NCBI GenBank assembly: GCA_017386965.1
Contig: JAFOGE010000206.1
Span: forward strand, 1-7,161
Direction of reading: 5' to 3'
DNA: 7,161 nucleotides
From: Clostridia bacterium
GTDB taxonomy: Bacteria; Bacillota; Clostridia; Oscillospirales; CAG-272
Shown here piece by piece: positions 5,136 to 7,161 of the stretch. Under the pieces are notes generated by a model that was not told the DNA's origin, did not search any database, and saw only the letters and a program-made list of their open reading frames with translations. The number at the start of each line of letters is the position of its first letter. The stretch's first letter is position 1. The position numbers were made by a program, and so were the translations under genes.

Positions 5136-6665
5136 CTATTCAAAGGCGCCCGTTGAAATATAGTCTGCCAGAAGATCTCTGGCATAGGTCCCCTCGCCGT
5201 ACCGTTCGACGACCGTGAGTCGATTGGGAGCATAAGAGGAGGAATAGGTATCCGTAATGATGTAATAGGTTGCCGAGGGATCCAGGCTCGCAAGGAGCGA
5301 GGGATCGCAGAACACGAAATAATTGCTGTTTGTGCTTTCCAAAAAGCGATCGCGCAGATCCGATCCGCGAATGCTGCAAAGCACCAGCTCGTTGTCAAAC
5401 GGAAAGAGAGATTGCAGCATGGAATAGGTCACCTCTCCCACGGGGAGATAGTAAGGGTTGCGTACCGAGAGGAATCCTCCGCCAAGGACTACGTCGTATT
5501 CCTCACCCCATTTTTTAAGCCCCGTCCTCCAATAGAGCTCCGCGATCTTTTGACGCAGGGTATCGCCGTCACGGCGGACGCCGTTGCTGCCAACCACTCG
5601 GGAGGCAATGGAAAGCACATCCTCATATTTTTCCAGCAATGTATCCACGATCGGATCATCCGAGAGGCCCTGCATACCCGACACAAGTGTATTTTCCGCT
5701 CGGCGGACAGAGGCGGAATTGGTCACGTAATTGAGGGTGATCTCCACGTGGGAGATGGCCTCGTTGTAGCCTCCGTTCTGCAAATGATAGACACCGTAGG
5801 CGTCCTTTAAGGCATATTTTGCGTGGGTATGCCCCTCAAAAACGAGATCCACAAAGCCCTCGCGGGAAAGTGCGGGGTCATAGTAGGCGGAAAGATCACC
5901 GTTGGAGATCGATCCCCTTCCGCTCTGGCTTCGGTTATGCCCATCGTGAAGCGAATAGACGATAAAATCCGCTCCCTCGCGGCGCAACCGCTCAGACTCC
6001 GCCTGCACCAATGCCGTAAGCTCATTTCCTGTTTTGAAGAAGATGTCCTTGACATGCTCCCCCGAAATGGAAGAATAGCAATCCCCCACGGCACCGATGA
6101 TGCCGATTTGAATGCCCCCGCACTCGATCAGGACCGAGGGCTGACAGTATTCCACACGCTCCCCCGTATCACGCGCAAAGACGTTGATCGCAAGAAAGGG
6201 GAACTCCGCAGCCTCGGCATTTTCCCGCACAGCCTCCTCTCCCCAGTCAAATTCGTGATTGCCAAGGGTCATGGCGGCAAAGTCCAGATCGTTCATCCAA
6301 TCCGTGATGATATGGCCTCGGGTAAGGTTGGATTCGGAGCTTCCCTGCCACATATCGCCCGCGGAAAGAAGGACCGTTCGCTCGTTCAGAAGCGCTATTT
6401 TTTTGAGGTAGGTGGTTAATTCGTCCACTCCGTCGTTTGAATTGCTGTCGTCAAACGAGCCGTGAAGATCATTGATGGAGAAGAAATCGACCGTGATCAG
6501 AAGGTAGGTGCCGCAGTCGTCGCAATAGCCATTGTCGTCCGTATCCGTGTGAGCCGATGGATCGACCGTCCCCTCTCCCTGCTCGGGCACATCCGCAGCC
6601 GGCCCCTGACAGGAGCAAAGCAGAAGCAAAAGAAGTGCAAGAAAAAGCGAAGATATCTTCCTCAT
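5136..6665 (-). CDS. Lipoprotein 5'-nucleotidase-like metallophosphatase
   Basis: Predicted 509-residue, cell-surface lipid-anchored protein. The signal MRKISSLFLALLLLLLCSC has a basic start, a hydrophobic core and a lipobox-like LCSC; C19 is the likely lipidated residue (C17 is possible). A spacer with a Cys/Asp-rich patch (39-52) follows. The metallophosphatase domain has SINDLHGSF (63-71; D66, H68), AGDMWQGS (102-109; D104), TLGNHEFDWG (133-142; N136, H137), SLHDGH (238-243) and EGHTH (277-281; H279, H281), the complete dimetal set. The C-terminal 5'-nucleotidase domain follows (about 350-509), with VGEVTYSMLQSLFPFDN (409-425). UshA/YfkN-like relatives hydrolyse extracellular nucleotides, cyclic nucleotides or nucleotide sugars. 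The usual NxGGxR substrate motif is altered here (GGGFLS at 395-400). The ATG at 6665 has AGGAAGG eight bases upstream and starts the signal peptide; a longer in-frame start lies within the promoter and is rejected. Confidence 0.92.
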   Translation of the reverse strand: MRKISSLFLALLLLLLCSCQGPAADVPEQGEGTVDPSAHTDTDDNGYCDDCGTYLLITVDFFSINDLHGSFDDSNSNDGVDELTTYLKKIALLNERTVLLSAGDMWQGSSESNLTRGHIITDWMNDLDFAAMTLGNHEFDWGEEAVRENAEAAEFPFLAINVFARDTGERVEYCQPSVLIECGGIQIGIIGAVGDCYSSISGEHVKDIFFKTGNELTALVQAESERLRREGADFIVYSLHDGHNRSQSGRGSISNGDLSAYYDPALSREGFVDLVFEGHTHAKYALKDAYGVYHLQNGGYNEAISHVEITLNYVTNSASVRRAENTLVSGMQGLSDDPIVDTLLEKYEDVLSIASRVVGSNGVRRDGDTLRQKIAELYWRTGLKKWGEEYDVVLGGGFLSVRNPYYLPVGEVTYSMLQSLFPFDNELVLCSIRGSDLRDRFLESTNSNYFVFCDPSLLASLDPSATYYIITDTYSSSYAPNRLTVVERYGEGTYARDLLADYISTGAFE

Positions 6666-6693
6666 AAAAACAACCTTCCTAAAGAATAAGCAT

Positions 6694-6712
6694 TCGGCGC
6701 ACCGCGCCGGAA
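6694..6712 (-). promoter_or_regulatory. Hairpin at the 5' end of the phosphatase mRNA
   Basis: GGCGC (6696-6700) and GCGCC (6704-6708) pair around a 3-nt loop, with one further C-G pair outside. The predicted transcription start is near 6714, so the hairpin would lie at the extreme 5' end of the transcript, where such structures often protect mRNA from decay. No ligand-binding leader is recognised in the ~50-nt leader. Confidence 0.4.
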
Positions 6713-6720
6713 TCACCAAC

Positions 6721-6749
6721 ATTGTAGCATTCTTTGAAAAATTTGTCAA
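6721..6749 (-). promoter_or_regulatory. Promoter of the phosphatase-kinase operon
   Basis: Minus strand TTGACA (6744-6749), 17-bp spacer, TACAAT (6721-6726), five of six -10 bases matching consensus. The start site would be near 6714, about 48 nt before the phosphatase ATG. It probably serves both the phosphatase and the kinase-like gene 30 nt behind it. Confidence 0.87.
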
Positions 6750-6757
6750 GTGTCAGT

Positions 6758-6773
6758 ATCCTCTCATCCTCTC
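6758..6773. repeat. Tandem 8-bp direct repeat upstream of the operon promoter
   Basis: ATCCTCTC occurs twice head to tail (plus strand), beginning eight bases upstream of the -35 box. Its position suits an activator or regulator site, but a chance occurrence is quite possible. Confidence 0.35.
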
Positions 6774-6791
6774 GCGACCGCGCAAGAAGCA

Positions 6792-6985
6792 CGCGGGGCT
6801 CTCATCATGCACCCTCACGGCACAAAAAAACATACCCCTCGCAAATGCGAGGGGGGATGGAACTTCCCTCGCTTCTGCTTTGCCGCCCCCTGCTCCGGGA
6901 TTCTGAACCCAAGCACGCGCAACTGCCCGCAAAACTCCGATCCCTCCCTTGGCGCGTGCCATGGCGAAATGCACATCCGTGCATT
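6792..6985 (-). repeat. Tandem repeat, copy A (about 194 bp), candidate structured RNA
   Basis: Full copy of a repeat whose second copy starts at 6986. The shared part (6792-6968 against 6986-7161) differs at only about six substitutions and one single-base indel, five of these clustered in the terminator hairpin. On the minus strand the unit can form a long-range stem (6912-6920 with 6952-6960), a short stem around TTCAGAAT, and an intrinsic terminator at 6824-6859. Copy A is the last unit leftwards: past 6792 the similarity stops at once. No protein family is recognised in the short frames, and none has a good ribosome-binding site. The unit matches no RNA class known to me; T-box, SRP, tmRNA and 6S RNA were considered and not supported. 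Confidence 0.8.
6824..6859 (-). terminator. Intrinsic terminator within repeat copy A
   Basis: On the minus strand CCCCTCGC pairs with GCGAGGGG around loop ATTT, with three outer pairs (CAT/ATG) beyond a small internal loop, followed by seven T residues (6824-6830). It would end transcription arriving from the right, about 75 nt before the phosphatase operon promoter, insulating that promoter. Confidence 0.75.
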
Positions 6986-6988
6986 CGC
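6964..6988. repeat. Inverted repeat at the junction of repeat copies
   Basis: AATGCAC (6968-6974) and GTGCATT (6979-6985) are perfectly complementary around ATCC, extended by GCG/CGC (6964-6966 with 6986-6988) after one bulged base. It spans the boundary between copies A and B. It is missing at the left edge of copy A; the right edge of copy B lies outside the window. Confidence 0.7.
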
Positions 6989-7161
6989 GGGGCTCTCATC
7001 ATGCACCCTCACGGCACAAAAAAACATCCCCCTCGCATCCGCGAGGGGGATGGAACTTCCCTCGCTTCTGCTTTGCCGCCCCCTGCTCCGGGATTCTGAA
7101 CCCAGGCACGCGCAACTGCCCGCAAAACTCCGATCCCTCCCTTGGCGCGTGCCGTGGCGAA
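6986..7161 (-). repeat. Tandem repeat, copy B (truncated by window end), candidate structured RNA
   Basis: Second copy of the 194-bp unit, 176 bp visible and cut by the window end. It carries the same elements as copy A: minus-strand long-range stem GGCACGCGC (7145-7153) with GCGCGTGCC (7105-7113), extendable by CCA/TGG past one bulged base, the GCGAGGG element (7059-7065), and a terminator (7018-7052). The array may continue to the right. No promoter resembling the others in this window is found inside the unit. Confidence 0.78.
7018..7052 (-). terminator. Intrinsic terminator within repeat copy B
   Basis: On the minus strand CATCCCCCTCGC pairs perfectly over 12 bp with GCGAGGGGGATG around a GGAT tetraloop, followed directly by seven T residues (7018-7024). 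It is the strongest terminator in the window. On the plus strand the stem is followed by no T run, which fixes the likely direction as leftwards. Confidence 0.85.

Noticed and set aside
6753..7027. Short minus-strand frames across the repeat copies (70-73 codons)
   Set aside because: They pass through the terminator hairpins, have no good ribosome-binding site, and overlap each other in different frames; structure explains the conservation better than coding.
7059..7121. tRNA-like T arm (GGGTTCAGAATCCC) in the repeats
   Set aside because: The loop would be eight bases, and no acceptor, D or anticodon stems can be placed around it.
6792..7161. Repeat unit as 6S RNA, T-box leader, SRP RNA or tmRNA
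   Set aside because: A GGGTTC...GGCGGCA stretch recalls the 3' part of 6S RNA, but no complementary 5' closing strand is present within about 190 nt. The T-box GGTGGNACC motif, the SRP GGAA-loop helix and the tmRNA tRNA-like end are all missing.

Overview
The window looks like a chromosomal segment of a GC-rich member of the Bacillota, most likely an uncultured clostridial gut-type bacterium. This is inferred from strong Shine-Dalgarno sites, four promoters at or near the sigma-A consensus with exactly 17-bp spacers, a short-motif lipoprotein signal, and the gene families present (YwaF, FkbM, APH-like kinase, stand-alone aspartate kinase). The species cannot be named from the sequence alone. 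Nearly everything is on the minus strand; only the HIT-protein gene is on the plus strand.

Layout from left to right: tRNA-Thr(UGU) with its own consensus promoter (16-149, minus). An AT-rich spacer follows, then an FkbM-type methyltransferase fused to an N-terminal Rossmann-like segment (248-1360, minus). Divergent from it is a HinT-like HIT hydrolase with a clear promoter and terminator (1390-1911, plus). Next come a YwaF-family membrane protein (1910-2647, minus), a symmetric hairpin terminator, and an aspartate kinase with two C-terminal ACT domains and its own promoter (2718-4132, minus). Upstream of that is a two-gene unit read right to left: a lipoprotein metallophosphatase/5'-nucleotidase (5136-6665) followed 30 nt later by an aminoglycoside-phosphotransferase-like kinase (4137-5105), driven by a promoter at 6721-6749.

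The right end (6792-7161) has no convincing protein gene. It holds a tandem repeat of about 194 bp: one full copy and one copy cut off by the window end. Each copy can form a 9-12 bp long-range stem and an intrinsic terminator with a T7 tract on the minus strand. In each, the terminator's 5' arm can also pair with an upstream GCGAGGG element. Substitutions between copies keep minus-strand pairing (G-U wobbles) but would break plus-strand pairing. This is the most unusual part of the window and may be an array of a structured RNA or leader transcribed leftwards. No known RNA family was recognised in it.

Functionally, the window mixes housekeeping (tRNA, aspartate-family amino-acid biosynthesis, nucleotide hydrolysis by HIT) with surface or accessory functions (lipoprotein phosphatase, small-molecule kinase, methyltransferase, membrane protein). 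No phage, transposase, CRISPR or defence gene was seen.
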